8,957 nucleotides of DNA from Methanosarcinales archaeon (GTDB taxonomy: Archaea > Halobacteriota > Syntropharchaeia > Alkanophagales > Methanospirareceae), in assembly GCA_003661125.1 (NCBI GenBank), contig QMVO01000052.1:1-8957 (forward strand), in the 5' to 3' direction. The position numbers and the translations under genes are program-made. The notes under the pieces are model-generated. The model was given only the letters and a program-made list of their open reading frames with translations. It was not told the DNA's origin and made no database searches. This document shows positions 1-7,368 of the stretch, in pieces (position 1 is the first letter of the stretch; each line of letters opens with the position of its first letter).

Positions 1-615
1 ACGATAAAAGGATTGGAAAGATACGGGAGAAAAGTGATGGAAGCAGAGAACTTGGACGCGAAGAGAGAAGCAGTAGGAAAGATAGTCAGCAGAGAAGTGG
101 CGGATTTGGATGATGAGCAACTCAACTCGGCAGCCATAGAATCGGTGGCTGAGAACACGACAGATTCCATCATAGCTCCTTTATTCTATTTCGTTTTATT
201 CGGCATTTTTGGTGCTATGGTTTATCGAGTGGTAAATACGTTAGATGCGGTGGTTGGGTATAAAACCCGGAGATACGAGCATTTCGGCTGGTTTTCCGCG
301 AAAGCAGATGACGTGATGAATTACATACCGGAAAGGATTGCTGCTGGTTTGATTCTGTGGTTGAGTAGTTCAAAACCGGGAGATTTGGGGAATCGTGGTC
401 ATTGTTATAAGAACAAAAGAGTTCATTTGACAATAAAGGCGATGAGCCATGGGTTAAAAGTGAAATTGGAGAAGGTTGGGTATTACACGGTGGGAGAAGA
501 GTTTGAAGGTGCGAGGAGCAAGGATATAGAAGAAGCAATTTGTATTGCAAAGGGAAGCGCGATTCTTTTCGCTTTTATTTGTGTCGTGGTTATGGCGGTT
601 CTTTATTTTTATTGA
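1..615 (+). CDS. cbiB: Adenosylcobinamide-phosphate synthase CbiB, C-terminal part (5' end outside window)
   Basis: CbiB/CobD-family integral membrane enzyme that joins adenosylcobyric acid to (R)-1-amino-2-propanol phosphate to give adenosylcobinamide phosphate, a late step of cobamide synthesis. The reading frame is open from base 1 (first codons T-I-K-G) to TGA at 613-615, so about 204 residues are present of a family length near 310; the N-terminal membrane part is missing. Family hallmarks seen: V-S-R-E-V-A-D-L-D, the A-I-E-S-V-A-E-N-T-T-D-S-I-I-A-P-L-F-Y-F block, N-T-L-D-A-V-V-G-Y-K, the F-G-W-F-S-A-K-A-D-D-V-M-N-Y-I-P-E-R block and L-E-K-V-G-Y-Y. Hydrophobic segments lie near window residues 58-73 and 188-204. 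Just before A-M-S-H-G-L the usual S-P-N-x-G-x-P segment is replaced by K-N-K-R-V-H-L-T, although the frame stays open. The cobD-like gene follows 69 nt downstream, which supports the pathway assignment. Confidence 0.93.
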   Translation, partial: TIKGLERYGRKVMEAENLDAKREAVGKIVSREVADLDDEQLNSAAIESVAENTTDSIIAPLFYFVLFGIFGAMVYRVVNTLDAVVGYKTRRYEHFGWFSAKADDVMNYIPERIAAGLILWLSSSKPGDLGNRGHCYKNKRVHLTIKAMSHGLKVKLEKVGYYTVGEEFEGARSKDIEEAICIAKGSAILFAFICVVVMAVLYFY

Positions 616-619
616 TTGA

Positions 620-627
620 TTTATATT
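620..627 (+). promoter_or_regulatory. Possible TATA box for the cobD-like gene
   Basis: TTTATATT lies just after the cbiB stop in a 69-nt gap. An archaeal transcript would start roughly 25 nt downstream, near 648-650, leaving a leader of about 35 nt before the ATG at 685. cbiB and cobD could equally be co-transcribed. Rated on the motif and spacing alone. Confidence 0.3.
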
Positions 628-684
628 GAGTAGGTGTCGAAAACAGGCACAAGCAAATAAAGGGCATTCCTCTCTGAGAATGGC

Positions 685-1773
685 ATGTATAACATGGTCA
701 AACCAAGAAATCCGTTATCCGGGATAAAAATTTGTGAGCATGGAGGAAAGGTCGAGAGAGATAATAAGAACGAATTAATTGACTTCAGTGTGAATTTGAA
801 CCCTTATGGACCACCAGATTTTGTTTTCGATGTGATAAAAGAGGCGATGGCGGAAATAAATTTATATCCGGATACAGAATGCAGCGAGTTGAGAGAGAAA
901 ATATCGAAAAAATTTGGATGCCATGAGGGGGAAGTATTGGTAGGAGCTGGCGTTTCAGAACTAATACAGCTTGTAGCACTTTCCTTTGTTAAAGATAGGG
1001 CGCTGATGTTGAAGCACACTTATGGAGAATACGAAGTTGCAGCAAAAATGGTTGGTGCAAAAATCCGGCGTATGGAAATGCCCGCACTGCAAATCAATCC
1101 CGAGTCGATTGTTGCTGGGATGAAGAAAAATGACGTGGTATTCCTTTGCAATCCAAACAACCCAACGGGGCAATATCTTGGTAAAAATGAAATAGAACAG
1201 ATAATAGCGGAAGCGGATAGGGTTGACTCTTTAATAGTGATAGATGAAGCGTATGTGGATTTTGTAACAAATGCTTTCCCATCGCATGATTTGATCTCGT
1301 CCACTCAGAATCTGATTATTTTGCGGTCTTTAACAAAATCTTATGCAATTCCCGGTGTGAGGATAGGATATGCCATTTCATCAGAGGAGAATATAAGGGA
1401 GATGAGGAAAATAAAAGCACCGTGGAGTGTGAGTGCGTTTGCACATAAAATGGGGATAGCGGTAATTGGAGCAGAAGGAGACGCTTTTTTGGTTAAAACA
1501 AGGGAAAAGATAGAAAGGAGTAAAAAGAGGATGGAAGAAGCGTTTATAGGTGCAATATGTTCTGATGCAAATTTTTATATCTTTGGTATTTACGATAGAA
1601 AAGGAAGTGCAAGAGAAGTAAAGAGGGAGCTTTTGAAACATGGTCTTTTGGTAAGAGATTGCGCTTCTTTTGGTTTGCCTGCCCATATAAGGTTCTCGGT
1701 GAAGAAAGATGAGGAGAATGAGTTGCTGATACACTTTCTTTTAGAAAAAGAACCTGTGCTAAGAAAACAATGA
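685..1773 (+). CDS. cobD: Threonine-phosphate decarboxylase CobD (HisC-like PLP enzyme)
   Basis: Fold-type I PLP enzyme of the histidinol-phosphate aminotransferase/CobD group, 362 residues. CobD decarboxylates L-threonine-O-3-phosphate to (R)-1-amino-2-propanol phosphate, the substrate of CbiB. Visible features: S-V-N-L-N-P-Y-G-P-P near residue 34-43 (family N-terminus), N-P-N-N-P-T-G at 156-162, D-E-A-Y-V-D-F with Asp187 (PLP ring nitrogen) and Tyr190, the Schiff-base Lys218 in S-L-T-K-S-Y, and Arg226 in G-V-R-I-G-Y (substrate carboxylate/phosphate). The ATG at 685 gives a family-typical N-terminus; a second ATG at 694 is equally possible and neither has a strong Shine-Dalgarno. cbiB lies directly upstream, which favours CobD over HisC, but sequence alone does not exclude a histidinol-phosphate aminotransferase. 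The protein ends soon after the decarboxylase domain, with no cysteine-rich C-terminal kinase domain of the kind reported for Methanosarcina mazei CobD. Confidence 0.85.
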   Translation: MYNMVKPRNPLSGIKICEHGGKVERDNKNELIDFSVNLNPYGPPDFVFDVIKEAMAEINLYPDTECSELREKISKKFGCHEGEVLVGAGVSELIQLVALSFVKDRALMLKHTYGEYEVAAKMVGAKIRRMEMPALQINPESIVAGMKKNDVVFLCNPNNPTGQYLGKNEIEQIIAEADRVDSLIVIDEAYVDFVTNAFPSHDLISSTQNLIILRSLTKSYAIPGVRIGYAISSEENIREMRKIKAPWSVSAFAHKMGIAVIGAEGDAFLVKTREKIERSKKRMEEAFIGAICSDANFYIFGIYDRKGSAREVKRELLKHGLLVRDCASFGLPAHIRFSVKKDEENELLIHFLLEKEPVLRKQ

Positions 1774-1787
1774 AAAAGCCTTTCATT
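1769..1787. terminator. Possible shared hairpin between convergent genes
   Basis: A 7-bp perfect inverted repeat, AATGAAA (1769-1775) and TTTCATT (1781-1787), with loop AAGCC. It spans the 9-nt gap between the convergent cobD and DRG genes and includes both stop codons. The stem is AT-rich and weak, and part of the symmetry follows from two facing TGA stops. There is no following T-run of the usual archaeal terminator kind. A role as a bidirectional end signal is a guess. Confidence 0.22.
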
Positions 1788-2880
1788 TCCGCGTTACTAC
1801 GCTCACCACGTCTCCATCGGCAAGCACATGCGAAAGACCCACACGCTGTCCTTCATGCTTCACTGACTGCCCCCAAATGCGTGCATATCTAAATTTGTTA
1901 ATGAAATCACGATGAAGGGTAGAACAGACGTCAGCAACCGTAGAATCCGTTTTCATGACCAGTGGATTGTCCATATCAGGTGACGCACCCGGCGGTTTCA
2001 TATAGATACGTATAAATCCGAGTTCGTTGTAAATCCTCTCTTTCAGGGCTTCGAGATTCGTGCCGAGAGCCGCAGAGATGGGAACTGCATCATGAAATCG
2101 CTCCATGCATGTCTGAGGCGTCCGCGAATCCGCTAAATCTACCTTATTTATGATCACGAGTGCGGGAACGTATTTACGATTTCCGAGAACCACATCTATA
2201 AGTTCGTCGAGTGTGATGCGTTCTCGAATAAGAACCTCTGCGTTGTGTATTTTGTATTCAGATAGCACAGCTCGAATGGTTTTTTCATCGAACTCGAGGT
2301 CAGCGGTGCTGTTTACTGTTATTCCTCCTCTGTTCCTTTTATGAATGACTACTTCTGGATGCTTGGTATTAAATCGAATACCTGCATCGTGTAATTCCTT
2401 TACCAGTGTATCGAACTGCTGCGGGTAGAAGACGTCAACGATGATGAGGATTAGGTCCGCATTTCGCAACACAGATATTACCTCTTTGCCGTGCCCCCGT
2501 CCGGTTGCGGCACCTGGAATAAGTCCAGGGACATCGAGAAGTTGTATTCTCGCACCTTTATAGAGAAGTGTGCCAGGGATCACAGCCAGTGTTGTAAAAT
2601 CATAATCAGCAACCTCAGCGCTGGTGCCGGTAAGGGAGTTGAGCAATGTTGATTTACCAACAGATGGAAAACCTACCATGACGACAGTTCCATCCCCTGA
2701 CTTTTTTATCGCATATCCTTTCCCTTTACCTGCGGATTCTGCGGTTGCACGTTTTTGGAGTTCGTCCTTTAATCTGGCGAGTTTTGCTTTTAACCGTCCG
2801 ATATGATGCGAAGTCGCCTTGTTGTAGGGTGTTTTTCTTATTTCGTCCTCGATGTTCTTGATGCTCTCTTCGATGGGCAT
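1783..2880 (-). CDS. DRG/Obg-family GTP-binding protein with TGS domain
   Basis: Translation-associated GTPase of the archaeal DRG branch of the Obg family, 365 residues from the chosen start. The N-terminal helical part (I-R-K-T-P-Y-N-K-A-T and H-H-I-G-R-L-K-A-K-L-A-R-L) matches the start of archaeal and eukaryotic DRG proteins. G1 is G-F-P-S-V-G-K-S at residues 70-77, the G2 region D-F-T-T about 94-97, G3 D-V-P-G at 116-119, G4 N-K-V-D at 245-248 and G5 S-A-A at 269-271. A TGS domain fills roughly 288-365 and ends with D-G-D-V-V-S-V-V. The frame extends upstream to a TTG at 2926-2928, but the ATG at 2878-2880 gives the usual family N-terminus (M-P-I-E-E-S-I), so it was chosen; no clear ribosome binding site precedes it. 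It is the last gene of a probable priL-DUF4177-DRG unit, 31 nt after the small gene. DRG proteins are thought to act on ribosomes; the precise role in archaea is open. Confidence 0.93.
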   Translation of the reverse strand: MPIEESIKNIEDEIRKTPYNKATSHHIGRLKAKLARLKDELQKRATAESAGKGKGYAIKKSGDGTVVMVGFPSVGKSTLLNSLTGTSAEVADYDFTTLAVIPGTLLYKGARIQLLDVPGLIPGAATGRGHGKEVISVLRNADLILIIVDVFYPQQFDTLVKELHDAGIRFNTKHPEVVIHKRNRGGITVNSTADLEFDEKTIRAVLSEYKIHNAEVLIRERITLDELIDVVLGNRKYVPALVIINKVDLADSRTPQTCMERFHDAVPISAALGTNLEALKERIYNELGFIRIYMKPPGASPDMDNPLVMKTDSTVADVCSTLHRDFINKFRYARIWGQSVKHEGQRVGLSHVLADGDVVSVVTRK

Positions 2881-2911
2881 TGTGTTTTTGTTGCGTAAAT
2901 ATCGTTTTATT

Positions 2912-3094
2912 TTATACTGATTTTTCAAATACGCAAATCAAGCCAATATTCCCGCATAAATCTATCTGTTGCAATCGCCATCCATCCTCAGCATACTTAT
3001 TTAAAATCTCTTCAACTCGCTCTTTATCTATTCTCCTCTCGCCCTGTTCCTCTTCCATGGGCAAAAACTCCACTTTGTATCTACATCTTCTCAT
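2912..3094 (-). CDS. Small DUF4177-like protein
   Basis: A 60-residue protein whose pattern fits the DUF4177 family: an N-terminal strand with Y-K-V-E-F (residues 6-10), a charged loop, then a helix and turn, R-V-E-E-I-L-N-K-Y-A-E-D-G-W-R-L at about 26-41, and a closing hydrophobic strand ending in V-F-E-K. The E-G-W-R-L type motif and final F-E-K/R are the family signature. The function of DUF4177 proteins is unknown. The ATG at 3092-3094 overlaps the end of priL by 14 nt, and the stop lies 31 nt before the DRG start, so translational coupling in one transcript is likely. There is no signal peptide or membrane segment. The assignment comes from recalled motif pattern only; existence as a gene is supported by the overlap, the like-stranded neighbours and Glu/Lys-rich composition. 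Confidence 0.78.
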   Translation of the reverse strand: MRRCRYKVEFLPMEEEQGERRIDKERVEEILNKYAEDGWRLQQIDLCGNIGLICVFEKSV

Positions 3095-4199
3095 CTTTTG
3101 ATTTATCCTCTTGTTCTTTTTTTCGTTTCAGCTTCAGTTTGTAGTAGCTTAGAGGATGAGAAACTCTCTCACAAAGTTCGTCATTCCTAACACAGTTTCC
3201 ATAAGTGCGCATTGTCGCGCAGGACGGCGCAGTATAACGAACACCACTCTTATCCCCTGCTATATGCTCCACCTGATATCTTGTCCGATCCGCATCAAAA
3301 TCAGGCGAGTTCTTGTAAATCTCTATTATCTCATCTTCGGTTAAACCTGCGTTCAACAAGAAAGCAGTAACCGCAAATCTTGCGCTGTGTGGAACGTTTA
3401 CTCCTTCTCTTAAGTTGCTCAGAATGTAGGTTATACAAGGAGGAAAACAGCTTGGGTCCTTCACGAGGAAGCCCGAACCAGACTCAAAGTCAAAACCAAA
3501 ACCTGCGTCACCGAACTTTTTTCGCATTTCCTCCAACACCTTTTTTATATCCTCTGTGTAGCCTCTTATCGCCTTGCATATATCAGCAGGGACATCCAAC
3601 GGCAGATCCCTCTTTATTCGTTCATACACTGCCTCTTGAATGATACGTACAAATTCGCTCTTTCTGAGTTTCACCTCCCCCTTCTCTAACCCACGATTTA
3701 CCAGTTTCCATCTTTTATCTCGCAGATTAACAGTGAATCGCAGATAATCAACGAAAGGCATCCGAACCTGCTCCCGTTCCCCCGGTAAGAAGTCCACTCG
3801 TACTCCAAACTCTTCGGACATTCCGTAAATAACATCAGTGCTCGAGCTGGAACCGGTGCTGGAATTCTCTAACAATTTTTCGTATGCCGCTTTTGCCTCC
3901 GACAGTGCATATCTACGGACAAGACGCACATCTCCGATGCACGACACGAGGATCCGGGCAAAAGGATAAGATAATAATTCTGTCTCTGCCTGAGCATTGC
4001 TGATTATAACTTGCTTTCGGATTTTTCCATCCTTTATCGCTTCTATTATCCTCTCCTTACCTCTTGATCTTGCATGTCTGAAAGTACCGCTGTGAATCAA
4101 ATTATCCAGCGTAATTCCTGACTCTTCTACATATTCCGACGCCGCAGACAGAAAAGGATACAGGCATAAACGCACAGGTTCAGTGCGCCATTCTATCAT
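3081..4199 (-). CDS. priL: DNA primase large subunit PriL (Fe-S)
   Basis: Regulatory subunit of the archaeal/eukaryotic-type DNA primase, which works with the catalytic subunit PriS to make RNA/DNA primers at the fork. From the ATG at 4197-4199 it is 372 residues. The N-terminal helical domain has Y-P-F-L-S-A-A-S-E-Y-V and R-S-R-G-K-E-R-I-I-E-A-I; a Ser-rich stretch (S-S-T-G-S-S-S-S, about 113-120) looks like a loop or linker. The C-terminal domain has four cysteines suited to the conserved [4Fe-4S] cluster: Cys255 (F-P-P-C), Cys327 (A-P-S-C-A-T-M), Cys336 (Y-G-N-C) and Cys343, followed by H-P-L-S-Y-Y. The tail is Lys/Glu/Asp-rich. Upstream in-frame starts exist (ATG 4233-4235, TTG 4251-4253), but 4199 fits the family start and lies 26 nt from a TATA box. 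PriS is not in the window. Confidence 0.93.
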   Translation of the reverse strand: MIEWRTEPVRLCLYPFLSAASEYVEESGITLDNLIHSGTFRHARSRGKERIIEAIKDGKIRKQVIISNAQAETELLSYPFARILVSCIGDVRLVRRYALSEAKAAYEKLLENSSTGSSSSTDVIYGMSEEFGVRVDFLPGEREQVRMPFVDYLRFTVNLRDKRWKLVNRGLEKGEVKLRKSEFVRIIQEAVYERIKRDLPLDVPADICKAIRGYTEDIKKVLEEMRKKFGDAGFGFDFESGSGFLVKDPSCFPPCITYILSNLREGVNVPHSARFAVTAFLLNAGLTEDEIIEIYKNSPDFDADRTRYQVEHIAGDKSGVRYTAPSCATMRTYGNCVRNDELCERVSHPLSYYKLKLKRKKEQEDKSKDEKM

Positions 4200-4221
4200 G
4201 TTATCTAATTTGTTATTCAAA

Positions 4222-4232
4222 CTTATAAATAT
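4222..4232 (-). promoter_or_regulatory. TATA box for leaderless priL transcript
   Basis: Read on the minus strand the segment is ATATTTATAAG, a good archaeal TATA box. Its centre, about 4226, is 26-27 nt upstream of the chosen priL ATG at 4199, so transcription would begin at or next to the start codon (leaderless). It lies in the 34-nt divergent gap shared with the plus-strand CoA-synthetase gene. On the plus strand the same box would place a start inside that coding region, so it fits priL better. Confidence 0.5.
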
Positions 4233-4233
4233 C

Positions 4234-6312
4234 ATGCTTGACCAGTTTTTCAATCCTGAGGGAATAGCAGTGGTAGGGGCAACGCCCAGAGAAGGGAAAG
4301 TAGGAAATACCCTTCTTAAGAACCTACTCTCGTTTCAGGGAAAAGGAAAAAGGATTTATGCGGTTAATCCCAAATACGATAAAATTCTTGATGTCCGATG
4401 TTACCCCTCAGTTCTTCAAATTGAAGAAGCGGTATCTTTAGCTGTGATAGCAGTTCCGGCTGCCGGTGTTCCCGAAGTCCTTGAGCAATGCGGGATGAAA
4501 GGAATAAAGAACGTGGTGGTCATCTCCGCGGGCTTTAAAGAGGCAGGGCGAGTCGTGCTCGAATCCAAACTTATTAGAATAAGTGCTAAATACGGCTTAT
4601 ACCTCGTAGGTCCAAACTGTGTGGGGCTAATAAACACGCAATCCGGGTTAAATGCAACTTTCGGTAATGTTATGCCGGCAGAGGGTAATATTGCGTTCTT
4701 AAGTCAATCCGGGGCGTTCGCATTGGCGGTTATTGACTGGGCAAAAGCAGCGAATGTAGGATTCAGTAAGATAGTTTCCTTGGGTAACAAAGCGGTTCTC
4801 GACGAATGCGACTTTATAAAATACCTGGCTGAGGACAATGAAACCGAGGTGATAACAATGTATCTTGAGGACATAAGAGACGGGAGACGGTTCATGGATG
4901 TTGTGAGAGAGGCAACGAGAACCAAGCCGGTGGTAGTGATGAAAAGCGGGAAGACTGAAGCAGGTGCGAAAGCCGCTTCGAGCCATACAGGGAGTATCGC
5001 GGGCAGTGTAGAAGCTTTCAGGGCGGCATTTCAACAATCAGGCGTGGTTGAAGCGAACTCGATTAATGATTTGTTTGACTTTTCACTCACCCTATCGCGA
5101 ATACGTCACTTAAAGGGCGGAATAGCAATAGTCACCAATTCTGGCGGACCTGGAGTTATGGCTGCCGATGCAATCGAAGAGTATGGGCTTGAGCTTGCTT
5201 CTTTCGATAGTGTGACGAAGGAGAAAGTCCGTGATTTACACGTTGCGAATTTTTATAATCCTGTTGACGTGATGGGGGATGCCGATTCAGATAAATTTGG
5301 TTCTGCTCTTCGGTTTGTGTCTGCCGATGAAAGCGTCGGCGCAATAGTCGCCATACTTTCTCCCACGGCACAGATAAATTTCCAGAAAGCCGGGGATTAT
5401 GTTCTGGAATTGACAGGAACTAAGCCGATTGTTCCCGTGTTTATGGCTGGTGGTGAGATTGCAAAAACCGTAGAGCGGTTTAAAAAGGAGGGTATCACCA
5501 ACTACTTCGACCCTGTAAGGGCGATAGAAGTGCTCCACGCAGTCAAGCGATATAGTGAGATCAAGGAGAAAATATCAGCTCCACCGCCTTACTTCAAAAT
5601 TGATAGGAAAGCCATTGAGAAGTTGATAGAACTCAGGGAAAGAAGGGAGGGAAAAACGGGTTTAGGTGTTGATGGATTTAAAGTGATCGAAACGTATGGA
5701 ATACCGGTGCCCTCGTATGGTAAAGCGAAAACGGTGGCAGAAGCACTTGAAATCGCTGATAGAATAGGTTATCCCGTGAGTATGAAGATCATTTGCCCCG
5801 ATATAGTGCATAAAACGGACGTGGGTTGTGTAAAGTTGAACGTGGTAAGGGAAGAGGTAAAAGAGACATTCTTTGAAATCCTGCACCGCGCTGAGAAATA
5901 CACAAGTGCAAGGCGAATAGAGGGTGTTCTTGTTCAGCAGATGATAGAAGGCGGAAAAGAGGTAATCGTGGGTATGAAACGCGACATGCACTTTGGACCT
6001 TTGATGATGTTTGGTCTCGGGGGGATTTATGTGGAGGTCTTCAAAGACGTTTCGTTCAGGATTGCACCATTGAGCGAGGAGGATGCAGTAGAAATGATTA
6101 AAAGTGTTAAGGCTTATAGAATATTAAGGGGTGTAAGAGGGGAGCCGATGTCAGATATAGATTCGCTGGTGGATATTTTGCTCAGGGTTTCGCAACTAAG
6201 TATGGACTTCCCTGAGATACTGGAAGCAGATTTAAATCCAATTAAGGTCTTTGAGCATGGTAAAGGTTGTTATGCAATAGATTTTAAAATGATTACGGGG
6301 AAGAGAAGATGA
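4234..6312 (+). CDS. acd: ADP-forming acetyl/acyl-CoA synthetase, fused alpha and beta subunits
   Basis: Cytosolic NDP-forming acyl-CoA synthetase of the ACD family: acyl-CoA + ADP + Pi to acid + CoA + ATP, conserving thioester energy as ATP. It has 692 residues, matching single-chain ACDs. Residues about 1-130 are the CoA-binding Rossmann domain (F-F-N-P-E-G-I-A-V-V-G-A, G-K-V-G-N); 145-440 hold the two CoA-ligase domains with the phospho-histidine His251 in A-S-S-H-T-G-S-I-A-G. After a linker, about 480-690 is the ATP-grasp beta part with G-I-P-V-P, His526 in V-H-K-T-D-V-G, G-L-G-G-I-Y-V-E at 594-601 and a final E-A-D-L-N-P-I. The frame runs back to a GTG at 4183, but ATG 4234 gives the family N-terminus. 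No Shine-Dalgarno is visible. It is first in a three-gene operon and diverges from priL. The substrate (acetate, propionate, aryl acids) cannot be told from the sequence. Confidence 0.93.
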   Translation: MLDQFFNPEGIAVVGATPREGKVGNTLLKNLLSFQGKGKRIYAVNPKYDKILDVRCYPSVLQIEEAVSLAVIAVPAAGVPEVLEQCGMKGIKNVVVISAGFKEAGRVVLESKLIRISAKYGLYLVGPNCVGLINTQSGLNATFGNVMPAEGNIAFLSQSGAFALAVIDWAKAANVGFSKIVSLGNKAVLDECDFIKYLAEDNETEVITMYLEDIRDGRRFMDVVREATRTKPVVVMKSGKTEAGAKAASSHTGSIAGSVEAFRAAFQQSGVVEANSINDLFDFSLTLSRIRHLKGGIAIVTNSGGPGVMAADAIEEYGLELASFDSVTKEKVRDLHVANFYNPVDVMGDADSDKFGSALRFVSADESVGAIVAILSPTAQINFQKAGDYVLELTGTKPIVPVFMAGGEIAKTVERFKKEGITNYFDPVRAIEVLHAVKRYSEIKEKISAPPPYFKIDRKAIEKLIELRERREGKTGLGVDGFKVIETYGIPVPSYGKAKTVAEALEIADRIGYPVSMKIICPDIVHKTDVGCVKLNVVREEVKETFFEILHRAEKYTSARRIEGVLVQQMIEGGKEVIVGMKRDMHFGPLMMFGLGGIYVEVFKDVSFRIAPLSEEDAVEMIKSVKAYRILRGVRGEPMSDIDSLVDILLRVSQLSMDFPEILEADLNPIKVFEHGKGCYAIDFKMITGKRR

Positions 6313-7367
6313 AAAATCTGCTTGTATCATCTATAGAAGAATATTCAGGAAAGAGTGCGTTAATAATAGCTCTGGGACTGATACTGCGAGAGAAAGGATT
6401 TAAAGTCGGATACTTTAAACCTTTTGGCGTGGGTACCACCCGGATAAGCAACGAATTGGTTGATGAAGATGCGTATAATACGGCGAGCGTGTTGAATACT
6501 GGGGACAATCTTGAAGACGTTTGCCCGGTCAAGCTTGACAGACCATATGTGGAATTTGTTTGTACCGCGGACCCCGTAGCATTAAAGAAAAGAATTATAG
6601 GTTCGTATAAGAGGATCTCTGAGACTAAGGACGTTGTCCTTGTGGAGGGCGCAGTCGAGTATAAAGTTGGAAGAGCGATGGGTCTCAGTGACCTGGACGT
6701 TTCATCGACGCTGGATTTAGAGGCACTCATGGTGGTGAAATACACGAGCGATTTCGTCCTTGACGGGATTCTTACTGCAAGGGAACTTTTTGGCGAGCGA
6801 CTTAAGTTCGTTCTGTTCAATCAACTCGCGGGCTACAAGAAGGCGTATGTCAAGGATATTACGGAAGGATTTTTAAAAAGGAACAGAATAGACATGCTTG
6901 GTACGCTGCCTTACGACCCGGTACTTGCCGGGTTGTTTGTCAGTGAAATCGGTGAGGCACTGAATGGTGAATGGCTGGTTAAGCCGGAGAAGAAAGATGA
7001 GATTATCGAAGAGTTCTTGATAGGTGCGATGTCCCCGCCAGCGGCATTGAAATATTTCAGGCGTGTGAGGCAAGCGGCACTGATAACCGGAGGAGACCGT
7101 GCTGATTTGCAAAATCTCGCATTGGAAACGGGGAATATAAAGTGTCTTTTGCTGACCGGGCATTTAGAACCACCGGCAACGATGCTTGGAAAAGCAGAAG
7201 AAAAGGGCATTCCGGTTATCATGGTTGCGGATGACACACTCACGACAATGGAGAGGGTGGATGAGGTATTTGGGAAGGCGAGGATAAAGGGCGATGCGAA
7301 GATAAGAAGGATTAAGGAGCTTGTCGAACATTTTATTGATTTAAAACCTTTGGGGGTATTAACTTAA
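6309..7367 (+). CDS. BioD-like P-loop protein with DRTGG domain (Pta N-terminal-like)
   Basis: A 352-residue protein resembling the N-terminal region of long bacterial phosphotransacetylases (BioD-like ATPase fold plus DRTGG domain) without the acetyltransferase domain. Visible features: a dethiobiotin-synthetase-like P-loop region S-S-I-E-E-Y-S-G-K-S-A at 7-17, followed by G-Y-F-K-P-F-G at 34-40; a second core strand V-L-V-E-G-A at 110-115; and the DRTGG-type part from about 210, with L-I-T-G-G-D-R-A-D-L at 258-267, L-L-T-G at 281-284 and a hydrophobic strand I-P-V-I-M-V at 301-306. The P-loop is of the short S-G-K-S form. Its ATG overlaps the stop of the CoA synthetase (ATGA) and GGGGAAG at 6298-6304 can serve as ribosome binding site, so the two are translationally coupled. 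Such proteins have no settled biochemical role; regulation of acyl-CoA/acetate metabolism is inferred from the neighbour and from the phosphotransacetylase relationship. Confidence 0.85.
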   Translation: MKNLLVSSIEEYSGKSALIIALGLILREKGFKVGYFKPFGVGTTRISNELVDEDAYNTASVLNTGDNLEDVCPVKLDRPYVEFVCTADPVALKKRIIGSYKRISETKDVVLVEGAVEYKVGRAMGLSDLDVSSTLDLEALMVVKYTSDFVLDGILTARELFGERLKFVLFNQLAGYKKAYVKDITEGFLKRNRIDMLGTLPYDPVLAGLFVSEIGEALNGEWLVKPEKKDEIIEEFLIGAMSPPAALKYFRRVRQAALITGGDRADLQNLALETGNIKCLLLTGHLEPPATMLGKAEEKGIPVIMVADDTLTTMERVDEVFGKARIKGDAKIRRIKELVEHFIDLKPLGVLT

Positions 7368-7368
7368 A

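Noticed and set aside
665..682. CATTC/GAATG inverted repeat just before the cobD start
   Set aside because: It is only 5 bp with an 8-nt loop and no support for a riboswitch or other regulatory fold. No cobalamin-riboswitch features are seen in the 69-nt gap.
2881..2928. TTG start for the DRG GTPase, 16 codons upstream
   Set aside because: The added residues are basic and not found at the typical DRG N-terminus, and the extension would overlap the DUF4177-like gene; the ATG at 2880 gives the expected start.
4183..4233. Upstream extension of the CoA synthetase to a GTG start
   Set aside because: The extra 17 residues are not part of the usual family N-terminus, and the extension would overlap the start of divergent priL.
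4200..4253. Longer priL starts at ATG 4233-4235 or TTG 4251-4253
   Set aside because: They would overlap the divergent CoA-synthetase start and lie on or upstream of the TATA box; the shorter start fits the family better.
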